A DNA stretch of 35,290 nucleotides from Nocardioides sp. (GCA_003519585.1 DOWL01000242.1:6453-41742); one strand, 5' to 3'. Shown: positions 1 to 8,959, numbered from the stretch's first letter. Translations and numbers: made by a program. The notes: a model not told the origin generated them from the letters alone.

Positions 1-148
1 AGCCCGGAGGCGCGCCAGCGCCGACGGCGTCGAAACCTCCGCAGCGACGGCACCTGCTTAACCACCGTCAATCACTAGGACGGGCTATTAACCGCCCTCC
101 GGGCGCGTGCCAAGGTGAAATTTCGTCCATCGATTCGTCGGGCTTCTC

Positions 149-925
149 ATGGCAACGGACCAGCGATGGGGGGAGGGTGGGGCAGCGGGGCGCGCCCTCG
201 AGTGCGTGGGCCGGGTCCTGGACCTCCGGGCCGCGACCGCCGATCGGGCAGACGGGCTCTCGATCGTCTGCCGGTTCGGCGCCGAACTGGTCGACGCGGC
301 CGCCGTCGGGCACGTCCGTTGCGACCGGCCAGGGCGGGCCAGCCAGCTGTGTGTCTGGCGGGGGAGCAGCCCCGAGCACACCCACTGGGAGGAGCGCGCC
401 GAGAGCCCGGAGGATCCCGGGCCACGGGACTGGTGGGCGCACAGCCCCAGCCGACCGCGGCTCTACGACCTGCTCGACTGCGACCACCTGGCCGAGCTCC
501 CGCTCTCGACCCACGACGCGACGCCGAGCCTGCTGGTCCTGGCTCGCACCGATCCCTTCGACGAAGCCGACAGCGACCGGTTGGCCACGGCTCGCGACTC
601 CCTGATATTGATCGAGCGGCTGGTGGACGTGCTCCTGCCGGCGCCGCCGCGCGACACCACGGACCGCTCGCCGGCCGACACCAACGACGAGGGCGCGGCC
701 CTGACCGCACGCGAGCGGGAGGTGCTGGAACTGCTCGGCCAGGGGCTCCTGGCCCGCTCGATAGCCACCAGGCTCGAGGTCTCCGAGCGCACCGTGCACA
801 AGCATCTCGGCAGCATCTACCGCAAGCTCGACGCCCACGACCGGCTGCTCGCCGTACGCCGCGGCGAGTCGCTCGGCCTGATCTCTGCGACCCAGGAGCG
901 CGAGTCGGTCGCGACGGGGTGGTAG
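149..925 (+). CDS. LuxR-type HTH transcriptional regulator
   Basis: A 258-aa DNA-binding regulator. The C-terminal part (about residues 184-245) is a LuxR/GerE helix-turn-helix with the family hallmarks LTAREREVLELLGQG, then SERTVHKHLGSIYRKL. The N-terminal 150 residues look like a small sensor domain, possibly GAF-like, with no aspartate-receiver signature, so this is not a classical response regulator. Residues about 165-183 form a hydrophilic linker. No strong Shine-Dalgarno precedes the ATG, so the start is the least certain part. It lies 45 bp upstream of, and on the same strand as, the block of unusual genes that begins with the S8 peptidase, which makes it the natural candidate to control that block. 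That role is inferred from position alone. Confidence 0.85.
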   Translation: MATDQRWGEGGAAGRALECVGRVLDLRAATADRADGLSIVCRFGAELVDAAAVGHVRCDRPGRASQLCVWRGSSPEHTHWEERAESPEDPGPRDWWAHSPSRPRLYDLLDCDHLAELPLSTHDATPSLLVLARTDPFDEADSDRLATARDSLILIERLVDVLLPAPPRDTTDRSPADTNDEGAALTAREREVLELLGQGLLARSIATRLEVSERTVHKHLGSIYRKLDAHDRLLAVRRGESLGLISATQERESVATGW

Positions 926-970
926 TTCTACGCATAGCCGCCCCGCGGCCGCCGCCGGACACTCGCAGAC

Positions 971-2278
971 GTGAAGCACCACCTCGTGGTGAAGATGCGT
1001 CGTCGGCTCCCGGAGCCGCCGCGCATCCCCGACTGGATCACCTTCATCACCGACAAGTCGTCGGTGGTGACGTCGGTGGACGCCCAGGTGGATGCGGTGC
1101 TTCGCGCGGCCGGCCGGCTGTTCTGGGTCACCCACGAGTACGCCCCCGCACTGGACGGCTGGGCCGCGCTCGAGGTGCACCACGGGCTGGACCGGACCTA
1201 CCGTCTGGTCCTGCAGCAGGGCGAGGACCGGCTCCCCGACGAGGTGCTCCTCAAGCTCGCTGCACAGCCGAGCGTCGAGAGCGCACACCAGTTGGAGGTG
1301 GGGGGCGCCGACCTGCCCGACAACCTGCCGGTCGCAGTCGCGACCGCGCGGGGCGTCGACGACGGCGGCCGCGGGCTGATCGGGCTCGACTTCGCGCGGG
1401 CCCTGTCGCGGGGTCGGCGCGACGTCCGGGTGGCCGTGCTCGACACCGGCATCAACCTCGACCACCCCGAGCTGCGCGGGAAGATCGTCGCGAAGGCCGA
1501 CTTCGTCGATCTGCAGGGCCTCGACACCTCGTCGTTCGTGGGCGACTTCCTGGGCGCCGATGACGACCCCGAGGACGAGCTGGGTCACGGCACGCACGTC
1601 GCCGGCATCATCGCCGCCGAGGGTGTGGGGATGGACCCGGGGATCGCCCCTGGCTGCAGCCTGATGGCGGTCCGGGTCCTGGCCACCCTCCGCTCGGGAG
1701 GCCGCGACCAGGGCGCGGGCGTGGTCGACAACATCAACCCTGGGATCAAGTTCGCCGCCGACAACGACGCCGATGTGATCAACATGAGCCTCGGGATCCG
1801 GCACGTCGGGGGCGGGCTACCGCACGAGGACGTGATCCGCTACGCGCTCGCCCGTGGCGTGACCGTGGTCGCGGCGAGCGGCAACGACGGCACGGACACC
1901 AAGTACTACCCCGGTGCCCTTCCCGGTGTGGTGGCGGTCGGCGCCGTCGACGGCGAGGGCCGGGTCGCCTCCTTCACGTCGTACGGCGCGCAGATCACGG
2001 TCGTCGCGCCCGGCGTCAACATCCTCTCCAGCTTCGCCCACGGCCGGTACGCCGTCGCGTCGGGGACCTCCCAGGCCTCGCCGTGCGTCGCCGGTGCGGT
2101 GGCGCTGCTCAAGTCCTTCGCCCGCGACAACGGGGTCCGGCTCGGGCCCGACGACGTGCTCCGGATCCTCCGCGAGACGTCCGACCGACCGGACCGCCGG
2201 CTGCGCAGCACGCACGCCGGATACGGGGTCCTCAACATGACCGACGCCTTCAAGTGGCTGATGGCCTCTCTCAACTGA
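971..2278 (+). CDS. S8 (subtilisin-like) serine peptidase without signal peptide
   Basis: A 435-aa subtilase. The full catalytic set is visible: Asp158 in VAVLDTGI, His206 in GHGTHVAGI, oxyanion Asn305 in AASGND and the nucleophile Ser367 in SGTSQASP, so the enzyme should be active. Residues 1-130 precede the peptidase fold and resemble a propeptide-like or adaptor region. There is no Sec or Tat signal and no membrane anchor: the N-terminus MKHHLVVKMRRR is charged and runs straight into a soluble sequence. An S8 enzyme that stays in the cytoplasm would have to be restrained or used for maturation or regulation. The GTG start lacks a clear Shine-Dalgarno; an in-frame ATG eight codons later is an alternative. 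It opens a plus-strand run of eight close-set genes. Confidence 0.93.
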   Translation: MKHHLVVKMRRRLPEPPRIPDWITFITDKSSVVTSVDAQVDAVLRAAGRLFWVTHEYAPALDGWAALEVHHGLDRTYRLVLQQGEDRLPDEVLLKLAAQPSVESAHQLEVGGADLPDNLPVAVATARGVDDGGRGLIGLDFARALSRGRRDVRVAVLDTGINLDHPELRGKIVAKADFVDLQGLDTSSFVGDFLGADDDPEDELGHGTHVAGIIAAEGVGMDPGIAPGCSLMAVRVLATLRSGGRDQGAGVVDNINPGIKFAADNDADVINMSLGIRHVGGGLPHEDVIRYALARGVTVVAASGNDGTDTKYYPGALPGVVAVGAVDGEGRVASFTSYGAQITVVAPGVNILSSFAHGRYAVASGTSQASPCVAGAVALLKSFARDNGVRLGPDDVLRILRETSDRPDRRLRSTHAGYGVLNMTDAFKWLMASLN

Positions 2279-2337
2279 TCACCGAACCACTGACCGCCGC
2301 ATTCGACCAGGCACGCACTCGGCACGCAGGAGCTCTC

Positions 2338-4389
2338 ATGACCACACTTGACGGGTTCACCATCCCGCATGGATTCCGGATCAGGCGCGCCGACGCCACG
2401 ATCAGCGGCATCGCCCCAACGGTCGACGAGCTCGCGGCGAAGCGGCTGGTCGAGCTCGACGCCCTGCTGCGCAAGCGCGTCGTACCCGTCGGTGAGGGCG
2501 CCGACGACACCTTGCTCGAGTGGCTGAAGCTGCCGCTCACGCCACGGCGGGCGACGGTCGACGACAACTGGGACGACGACACGCTGGCGGCCCGGCTCCA
2601 CAGCGAGCGCGAGGCGGGTGCCGAGGCGACGTTCCGCGAGGTCATCGACCGCGACCCGGCGCTGGCCAAGATGCGCTACCGGTTCGACGAGAGCGTCGAG
2701 GACCGTTGGAGCTCACTCGACTTCAACACCCGCTCGGTGCTGGCGCTCTCGAGTGTGCGCGACCTGATCGTGCTGCGCGCGGCCCGCACGTTGGGCATCA
2801 CCCAACAGCCCGCACTGGTCAACTTCGCGTTCGCCAACGCACGCGGCGCCAAAGAGCTGGTCACCTACGCGGTGATCAGCGCGGCCCGTGACCACATCAA
2901 GGCCCGCGGGCTCAACGTCCGCGACCTCAACACCCTCGGCAGTGCGTCGGTGACCGCACTCCAGAGCGCGAACCTGAGCCTCTCCGAGGACGCGCTCGCG
3001 CCGGGCGCCATCAAGGTGGCGACCGGCTTCATCGAGGAGTCGAAGTACGACAAGCTGATCAAGCTCGGGACCGACAAGCCGATCCCTGTCGACCTCCGGC
3101 CCCGCTTGGTGCAGTACATCCGCGAGTCCACCGTCGAGGTCACCGAGGAGAACGCGCCGTTCCTGGTGCCGCTCTACCTCGCCCGGGCCGCCACCACGAC
3201 CACCACGTCGAGCGGCGTGGCCGGCGACGACCCGTTCGCGGTGAGCTTCTTCGTCGACGACGCCGACACCCTGCAGGTCTCCACGGCCGCCGTGAAGTGG
3301 GCGGCGCAGCTGTTCTACGTGATGGTGCTCGGCGACGAGCTCGGGGTCTTCGACGCCGTCCGGTTCTTCACCCACCGCTACCTGTTCCGCGACGGCTTCG
3401 CCGTGGAGGATCCGAAGCTGCGGCGCGACCTGGAGAACTACGTCTTCTCCGAGCAGTTCCCAGGCCTCGACCGCGAGACCGGCGAGACCCGCACGATGCG
3501 GTGCACCCGCGACGGCGAGCGGCGCTCGTTCTACCGGCAGGTGTTCAACCACGGCTCCGAGCCGGTCCCCGGCGACGGGATCCCCAACTCCGACTTCGCC
3601 CGGCTCTGGAAGATCCTGATGCTGGAGTCGGCGCGCTACCTCGAGCGGGCCCAGTCCAGCCCGCACCCGGACAACTACGTGTCGCGACAGAACGTGATGC
3701 AGGCCGTCGAGGACCTGCAGTACAACCTGTCGGTCACCTGCGTCGGCATGTCGACCGTGATGACCCCGCTGATGTACGCCGAGCTCGACTTCGTCGTCGA
3801 GCGGATCCTCGGCCACCCCGAGGTCCGCAAGCACCTGGTGCCTTCGGGCGGCTCGTGGTGGAAGGTCGTCGAGAAGCTGCAGGCCGGCCAGGGCCGGCGG
3901 GCGCGAGCCTCGGTGCTGTTCAACAAGGCACGCCTGGGCTACACGCTGATCCGCGCGATCGCGGAGTACACGCCCTCGCGGTTCGAGCAGGACGACCCGT
4001 TCGCGGCGTTCATCAGCAACGTGGATGCGTTCATCACCACCCAGTCGATCCTCCAGGAGGAGGCCACCGGTGCTGGCGATCACGACACCGAGGGCTCGTC
4101 CTACGACGACGAGGGCTACGACAGCGGTTACGGCAGTGGGTACGGCAGTGGGTACGGCAGCAACGGCCACGACAGCGGCTACGGGAGCCAGGAGAACGGC
4201 CAGAACGGCTACGGCAGCGGCGCCCTGCCAGGCATGCCCGACCTCTCGAAGCTCCCGGGCATGCCCAGCATCCCTGGCGTCAGCGCGCCGTGGCCGGGCT
4301 CGGGCGGCGGGTCCAACGGCACCGGAGGCTCCGGCATGGGCGCCCCGTCGCCCACGCCCGGTGGCTCCGGGGACGAGTGGGACTTCTAG
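2338..4389 (+). CDS. Protein of unknown function, 683 aa, Gly/Ser-Tyr-rich C-terminal tail
   Basis: I do not recognise this family. The start is well supported: AGGAG at 2328-2332 precedes the ATG by 5 bases. Residues 1-575 read as a mostly alpha-helical soluble protein with no signal peptide or convincing membrane span and no nucleotide-binding motif. Residues about 590-630 change abruptly to a low-complexity tract in which GYGS/SGYGS units recur about seven times with Asn, Gln and His. This is followed by a Pro/Gly/Met/Ser-rich segment with a repeated LPGMP motif and a GGSG-rich stretch, ending in acidic DEWDF. Such [G/S]Y[G/S] tracts are typical of proteins that self-associate. The gene is 59 bp after the S8 peptidase and 48 bp before the next gene, so all three are probably co-transcribed. 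Confidence 0.8.
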   Translation: MTTLDGFTIPHGFRIRRADATISGIAPTVDELAAKRLVELDALLRKRVVPVGEGADDTLLEWLKLPLTPRRATVDDNWDDDTLAARLHSEREAGAEATFREVIDRDPALAKMRYRFDESVEDRWSSLDFNTRSVLALSSVRDLIVLRAARTLGITQQPALVNFAFANARGAKELVTYAVISAARDHIKARGLNVRDLNTLGSASVTALQSANLSLSEDALAPGAIKVATGFIEESKYDKLIKLGTDKPIPVDLRPRLVQYIRESTVEVTEENAPFLVPLYLARAATTTTTSSGVAGDDPFAVSFFVDDADTLQVSTAAVKWAAQLFYVMVLGDELGVFDAVRFFTHRYLFRDGFAVEDPKLRRDLENYVFSEQFPGLDRETGETRTMRCTRDGERRSFYRQVFNHGSEPVPGDGIPNSDFARLWKILMLESARYLERAQSSPHPDNYVSRQNVMQAVEDLQYNLSVTCVGMSTVMTPLMYAELDFVVERILGHPEVRKHLVPSGGSWWKVVEKLQAGQGRRARASVLFNKARLGYTLIRAIAEYTPSRFEQDDPFAAFISNVDAFITTQSILQEEATGAGDHDTEGSSYDDEGYDSGYGSGYGSGYGSNGHDSGYGSQENGQNGYGSGALPGMPDLSKLPGMPSIPGVSAPWPGSGGGSNGTGGSGMGAPSPTPGGSGDEWDF

Positions 4390-4437
4390 GCGAGCCACGG
4401 ACAGGTCAGACACGAGCGGATGAGCACGGAGGCCCGG

Positions 4438-5475
4438 ATGAACGACATCGTGACCCCCGACGGACAGATCCTCGGGCAGGCACGCAGCATCGCCCAAGGC
4501 TGGCTGTCCACCAGTCAGGCGTTCGCCAACCTGCCCTGGGACGAGCAGCAGAAGGTCTACCTCGACACGGTCCATCGCGAGGCCAACCGGCTGTCGACGG
4601 CACAGGGTCTGCCCGACCAGTTCTCGCGGCCCCAGGCCACCGATTCGGGCAAGGAGATGGGCTTCAAGGGCTACGACCCTGGGTTCCAGGGCTCGACCCA
4701 GGCCTTCAACGAGCTCGTCGACTCGGTGGACTTCCCGGCGTTCGTGGCCGACCTGCTCAAGGCCGTGTTCAACGCCAACCTCAAGGTGATGAAGGAGCAG
4801 ACCGACTCCTACATCAAGCTGATGAAGGAGTGCACGAAGTCGACCGCGGACTTCATCAAGAAGATCAACGATGACGACACCTTCGCCAAGCTCGCCGAGA
4901 GCAAGAGCGATCAGTACAACGTCTCGACCGAGCAGCAGCCCGACGGCTCGATGAAGCTCAACCTCACCAACCCGCAGGGCGACAAGGTCGACCCGGAGGA
5001 CTCCGAGGTCAAGAAGGCGATCCTCGAGACCAAGCTCAACATGGCCAAGGAGCACCGGGCCGCCCTGCGTGAGGTGCTGCTGATGGGCGTGACCCGGCTC
5101 GTGGTCGACAAGGGCGTGGTCGAGGCCGGCGTGGAGTTCATGATCACCGCGAACCGCAAGAGCACGGCCATGCACCAGGACCAGAACATCAACACCACGT
5201 CGATCCAGATGGACTACGACCCGCCGCTGTTCGGGCTCTTCGGTGGTCCCAGCGGGTCGATGTCGATGACCAACACCAACATCCAGGTCAACACCTCTCA
5301 GAAGGAGGCCACGGACACGCTGTCGGCCAAGCTCACCGGCAAGGTCAACATCCAGTTCAAGACCGACTACTTCAAGCTCGACAACTTCGCCAACATGTAC
5401 GCCGACGGTGGCGTCGCCGCTCTCAAGCCGGCGCCCGGCGCGGCTGCCGGCCCCCCCCCGCCCCCCGGCCGCTAG
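4438..5475 (+). CDS. Protein of unknown function, 345 aa, helical N-half and Asn/Thr-rich beta C-half
   Basis: Unrecognised. The ATG at 4438 is preferred because GGAGG at 4428-4432 lies 5 bases before it; an in-frame ATG at 4420 would add six residues. Residues about 90-145 are strongly helical (repeated MKEQTDSYIKLMKE-like pattern), and about 185-205 form another helix. From about residue 210 the sequence becomes beta-rich and unusually dense in Asn, Thr, Gln and Met (NINTTSIQMDYD, then MTNTNIQVNT). It ends in an Ala/Pro tail with a run of five prolines encoded by a C9-G-C6 tract at 5451-5466. There is no signal peptide. The alternating polar beta pattern would suit a structural or self-assembling protein, but that is inference. 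Confidence 0.75.
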   Translation: MNDIVTPDGQILGQARSIAQGWLSTSQAFANLPWDEQQKVYLDTVHREANRLSTAQGLPDQFSRPQATDSGKEMGFKGYDPGFQGSTQAFNELVDSVDFPAFVADLLKAVFNANLKVMKEQTDSYIKLMKECTKSTADFIKKINDDDTFAKLAESKSDQYNVSTEQQPDGSMKLNLTNPQGDKVDPEDSEVKKAILETKLNMAKEHRAALREVLLMGVTRLVVDKGVVEAGVEFMITANRKSTAMHQDQNINTTSIQMDYDPPLFGLFGGPSGSMSMTNTNIQVNTSQKEATDTLSAKLTGKVNIQFKTDYFKLDNFANMYADGGVAALKPAPGAAAGPPPPPGR

Positions 5476-5489
5476 GCCCATGACCCGCC

Positions 5490-7922
5490 ATGGCCCTGGC
5501 CCTGCTCCGGCTCGACGACAGCACCGAGACCGAGGTCTCGTTCACCGTCGACACGGGGACCAGCAGCCACTTCCGGCTCCACCTCGGTCAGGAGGTCCGA
5601 CGTGAGGACGGCATCGATATCCTCGACGGTCCGTACTGGTCCTCACCCCTGCAGGCCAACCCGGCCGCGGGCCGGCACATCGACACCCGGACCACCTACC
5701 AGCTGCCGCTCTCTTTGGTCACCGAGCGGGGCACCCTCGCTCAGGTGGAGTCCTGTCGCGGCCCGGACGGCCGGGGGCCGGCCTGGTCCCGCCCCGTCCG
5801 GCTGCCCGTCGCGGTGCCCTTGCGTTCGGTGCTCACCCCGCTGGACGACGGTCCGCGCGCTCGGGCTCAGCGGCGGGTGATGAGCATGTCGATGTCCGGA
5901 GCTCCCGTGACTGCACGCCCGTTGGCCCACCCGCTGGTGCGGCCGCGGACCGTCGCCGTACGCAGTGCTCAGGAGACGTTCAGCAGGCCGGCCAGCATCG
6001 CCGATCTGATCGGGACCATCGTGCAGGCGGCCGCGCCGGTCGTCCTCGACGTGCTCAACAAGGCGGTGCCCGCTGCGGCGCCCGGCGCGGCTGCGGCGGG
6101 CGGCGCCAAGGCGACCGCGGACCCGACGGCCGGACTGCTCGCGGACCTGCTGCGCACGGTGCTGGGCTCGCTGGCCCACCCGCCCTCCCCGACGGCTCCG
6201 GCGGCGGCCGTCACCGCACCGGCGCCGGTCGCCACTGCTCCAGTCCCCACCGCAGCGCCTGTGCCCGCCGCCACGACGACCGCTCCCGCACCGGCGACGA
6301 ACGTGGCCAAGCCGGCCTCGCTCCAGGTGCGCGAGGCGAATCGGTTCCTGCCCTCGTCGTACGCGCGGCCGATGATCTTCGGGGTCGACGACGCCCTCAT
6401 CGCGGCGGTGGCCGGGCCGGCGCTGTCGAGCGTCGTGGGCCCGCTGGTCCAGGCGTTGCCGCAACTGCTCAATGCCGCGAACGCGCAGAAGCTCGCCCGC
6501 CAGAAGGAGACCGACAAGCAGGTCACCGACCTGCTCTCCGAGGTGAACCGGTCGATGCTCATGCAGCAGTTGATCTCGGCCCAGAACCAGCCGGTCAACC
6601 CCGGCGTCACCTCCTCCGACCTCGCCGCGATCGGCTCGCTGCTGCAGCAGGTCGCCACGACACCGGCGCCCGCGGGGACCCCCGCCGGCGCGCTGGCCGG
6701 CACCGTCGTCGGCTCCCTCGTCGGCGGCCTCGCCCGCCCTGCCACCGTCGATGATCCCCGCGACCAGCCGATCGCGAGCCGCGCCACGCTCACCTCGGTC
6801 ACCGGGCCGGAGGTGACCCTGCTGGGCGCACCGAAGATCGCCTTCGCCCAGGGGCAGGCGACCACGCTGCGCTACCGCCTCGAGGTCGGTGCTGACGGCC
6901 CGACGGCCGCATTGCCACGGGCGATCCTGACCCTCTGTATCCGCGAGCCGGGCGGGGCCGCCGACCTCTGCACGCGCACCGAACGGCTGACCGACGTGGC
7001 TCCGGGCCAGGAGCTCAAGGTGGTCCTGACCCCCGAGGAGTGCGCGGCGCTGCCGGCCGACACCGATCTCGAGGTGCTCGCGTCGCTGCGGTGGAAGGGC
7101 GCCCGCGGGAGCTACCAGTCCACCTGCTGCCACCGCGTGGTCGTGATGACGCGGGTGCAGGTGCGTGACCGCGGTGCCGTGGTCGGTACGCCGGTCGAGC
7201 TGACCGACATGAGCCGCTTCCGCGGCTTCTGGAACCAGGTGTGGGCCTCGTCCGGCACCGGTCCGGGCGGCGAGATCTCGCCGCTCTGGGGCGTGGATGT
7301 GGCGCTGCGCTACTCGGTGGTCGCGGTGCCCGGAGAGCGTGGCAACGGCCTGATGGAGGCGAAGCTGCAGCCTCCGCCGGCCGACCCGGACGACTCTGGC
7401 GCCGACGGGCTGCGGGTCTCGACGAAGGGCCGGCTCAAGAGCGGTCTCGAGGTGAGCGTCCACGAGCTCAACAAGCTGCTGCCGCTGTGGGCCGGCGAGC
7501 AGCCGCTCACCGACGCCGACCTCACGGCGTTCACCGCGCGCGGCTGGCTCGCCGGTCAGGGCGGAGACGCAGTCACGCAGGTGCGGATGGAGGGCAAGCG
7601 CGGCACTCGGGGCGTGCTATGGGTGGTGCCGGTCCTGCGGCTGCGCGAGTTCACCCTGGCCACGGTCTCGGACGTCGATCCCTATGGGCAGGTGATCGGC
7701 ACCCAGGACCGGCCGGTGCACTTCCCCGTGGTCGAGAGCGTCCGGGTGCTCGGCCTCGCCTCGCTGCGGGAGGCCGCCGACCCCGGCGACGCCGCCGAGG
7801 TCGACGGTGCCCAGGACGCCGCGGGCGCACCGGCGTCGTACCGCTTCGACGGCTACGACGTGGTCCTCCAGTCCCTGGTCGGCCTCGAGCCCGCCGTACC
7901 ACTGCCGCGGAGCGGGAGCTGA
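5490..7922 (+). CDS. Large protein of unknown function, 810 aa, with Ala/Pro-rich linker and beta-rich domains
   Basis: Unrecognised, and very likely a real gene because codon bias holds throughout. Residues 1-110 look beta-rich (LRLDDSTETEVSFTVDTG). Residues about 155-275 are an Ala/Pro/Thr-rich, low-complexity linker containing a short helical hydrophobic segment. Residues about 280-390 are helical and include an apolar stretch (DDALIAAVAGPALSSVVGPL) that could be amphipathic or membrane-associating but is not a clear transmembrane helix. Residues about 430-810 are beta-rich and could hold one or more immunoglobulin-like folds, with several cysteines in residues 485-550. No signal peptide and no known catalytic motif was found. 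It starts 14 bp after the preceding gene and ends 5 bp before the next, consistent with one transcript. No good Shine-Dalgarno is visible at the ATG. Confidence 0.8.
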   Translation: MALALLRLDDSTETEVSFTVDTGTSSHFRLHLGQEVRREDGIDILDGPYWSSPLQANPAAGRHIDTRTTYQLPLSLVTERGTLAQVESCRGPDGRGPAWSRPVRLPVAVPLRSVLTPLDDGPRARAQRRVMSMSMSGAPVTARPLAHPLVRPRTVAVRSAQETFSRPASIADLIGTIVQAAAPVVLDVLNKAVPAAAPGAAAAGGAKATADPTAGLLADLLRTVLGSLAHPPSPTAPAAAVTAPAPVATAPVPTAAPVPAATTTAPAPATNVAKPASLQVREANRFLPSSYARPMIFGVDDALIAAVAGPALSSVVGPLVQALPQLLNAANAQKLARQKETDKQVTDLLSEVNRSMLMQQLISAQNQPVNPGVTSSDLAAIGSLLQQVATTPAPAGTPAGALAGTVVGSLVGGLARPATVDDPRDQPIASRATLTSVTGPEVTLLGAPKIAFAQGQATTLRYRLEVGADGPTAALPRAILTLCIREPGGAADLCTRTERLTDVAPGQELKVVLTPEECAALPADTDLEVLASLRWKGARGSYQSTCCHRVVVMTRVQVRDRGAVVGTPVELTDMSRFRGFWNQVWASSGTGPGGEISPLWGVDVALRYSVVAVPGERGNGLMEAKLQPPPADPDDSGADGLRVSTKGRLKSGLEVSVHELNKLLPLWAGEQPLTDADLTAFTARGWLAGQGGDAVTQVRMEGKRGTRGVLWVVPVLRLREFTLATVSDVDPYGQVIGTQDRPVHFPVVESVRVLGLASLREAADPGDAAEVDGAQDAAGAPASYRFDGYDVVLQSLVGLEPAVPLPRSGS

Positions 7923-7927
7923 GGACC

Positions 7928-8188
7928 ATGGACGAGGCGTTCGTGCCGCTGGCCGAGCTGGTGCCCGAGCTGTTGCCCGCCGTACCCGACCTGTACGACG
8001 AGGACGCCGGCGTGCGCACCTGGGTGACCGGCTACGAGGTGGACACCCCGGTCGAGCTGGCCATCGGCGTACGCCCCGACGGCACGGTCGAGCTGGGGGC
8101 CAGCCCGCCGATCTACCACGTGGCCACCGCCCAGCTGCCGGTCTTCCACTCGATCCGGGTGGTCGCGGTCCGCGAGGAGGTGCCCTGA
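7928..8188 (+). CDS. Small acidic protein of unknown function, 86 aa
   Basis: A short acidic ORF embedded in the operon. It starts 5 bp after the 810-aa gene, with GAGGA directly upstream of the ATG, and its stop overlaps the start of the next gene (TGATG at 8186-8190). This tight coupling is the main reason to accept it as real. The sequence has a helical N-terminus rich in Glu, Leu and Val, then an apparent beta-rich half (TPVELAIGVRPDGTVEL, then FHSIRVVAV). It matches no family I recognise. Its size and position suggest a small structural or chaperone-like subunit that works with one of its neighbours, but nothing in the sequence proves this. Confidence 0.75.
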   Translation: MDEAFVPLAELVPELLPAVPDLYDEDAGVRTWVTGYEVDTPVELAIGVRPDGTVELGASPPIYHVATAQLPVFHSIRVVAVREEVP

Positions 8189-8955
8189 TGTCCTCGGCGC
8201 TCCAGGACGAGGTCGGGCCCGCCTCGGCCAATGTCTCGTGGCGGCTCAACGACCTCGTCGACTCCATGGCCGTCGAGCTCGACCGCAGTCGCGAGACGCT
8301 GGCTGTCAAGGCGATCAACAAGAAGCTGAGCTACTCGGTCAAGGAGGTCGCCCTCGACGTCCACGCGTTCTTGACCTACGACGGCGACGCGGTTCGCTTC
8401 GTCACCGCCCAACCGGGTCAGGAGGGTGCGTCGAAGCTGACCATCCAGCTCGGCTCCATCACCGACCAGCAGGTGCGCGCGACGGCGAAGGTCGCCGAGC
8501 CCGGCGCGCCCCGGGAGAGCCTGGGTGAGCTCGACGTGGACGAGAAGACCAAGTCCAAGCTGCGCAAGATCGGCGTCAGCTCCGTGGACGACCTGAAGGA
8601 TCTCGAGGCCCGCAAGGTCGACCTCAAGGAGGCGACCGGCACCGACATCGACTACAGCAGCCTGGCCCGCAAGATCGGCCAGTCCCGCCGGGCCAAGGCC
8701 GCCCCGTCGATCGACGGGGTGAGCCTCTCGCAGACCGACGGCGAACCCTGCCTGCTGGTGGAGGGCCGCAACCTCGGCGTGGACCCGACCTTCCCGCCGG
8801 TGGCCGTCGTCAACGACCACCTGGTCGAGGTCCTCTCCAGCGGCCCCGGCCACGTGGCGCTCCGGCTGGATCCGGATCATCCGCTCCGCGAGGACAACGA
8901 GGTCGTCGTGACCTTCGACCCCTACGCGGTCGTCAAGGTGAACGTGAGGGCGTGA
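8188..8955 (+). CDS. 255-aa protein: trypsin-co-occurring-like domain, helix-hairpin-helix-like segment, IPT-like C-terminus
   Basis: The start is strongly supported by GAGGAGG at 8174-8180 and translational overlap with the preceding gene. Residues about 10-95 (an LNDLVDSMAVEL helix, then SYSVKEVALDVHAFLTYD and SKLTIQLGSI strands) follow the pattern of the trypsin-co-occurring domain Trypco2, described by Kaur, Aravind and colleagues in bacterial conflict systems next to peptidases. That assignment is by eye. Residues about 114-165 (KLRKIGVSSVDDLKDLEA) resemble helix-hairpin-helix repeats. Residues 172-255 (PSIDGVSLSQ, LLVEGRNLG) resemble an IPT/TIG immunoglobulin-like fold. No signal peptide is seen. 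With an S8 peptidase and a caspase-like protein in the same operon, a role as adaptor or peptidase partner is plausible. Confidence 0.8.
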   Translation: MSSALQDEVGPASANVSWRLNDLVDSMAVELDRSRETLAVKAINKKLSYSVKEVALDVHAFLTYDGDAVRFVTAQPGQEGASKLTIQLGSITDQQVRATAKVAEPGAPRESLGELDVDEKTKSKLRKIGVSSVDDLKDLEARKVDLKEATGTDIDYSSLARKIGQSRRAKAAPSIDGVSLSQTDGEPCLLVEGRNLGVDPTFPPVAVVNDHLVEVLSSGPGHVALRLDPDHPLREDNEVVVTFDPYAVVKVNVRA

Positions 8956-8959
8956 GGCG

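Noticed and set aside
58..91. Possible promoter (TTAACC and TATTAA) before the LuxR gene
   Set aside because: The spacing is 22 bases and the -35 match is poor, so it is not supported.
68..1804. Minus-strand open frame of 578 codons opposite the LuxR and S8 genes
   Set aside because: The plus strand encodes intact LuxR and subtilisin motifs; the antisense translation has only GC-bias composition.
2713..5481. Minus-strand open frame of 922 codons opposite the first orphan genes
   Set aside because: Plus-strand genes have good ribosome sites and normal codon bias; the antisense product is Val/Gly/Arg/His filler.
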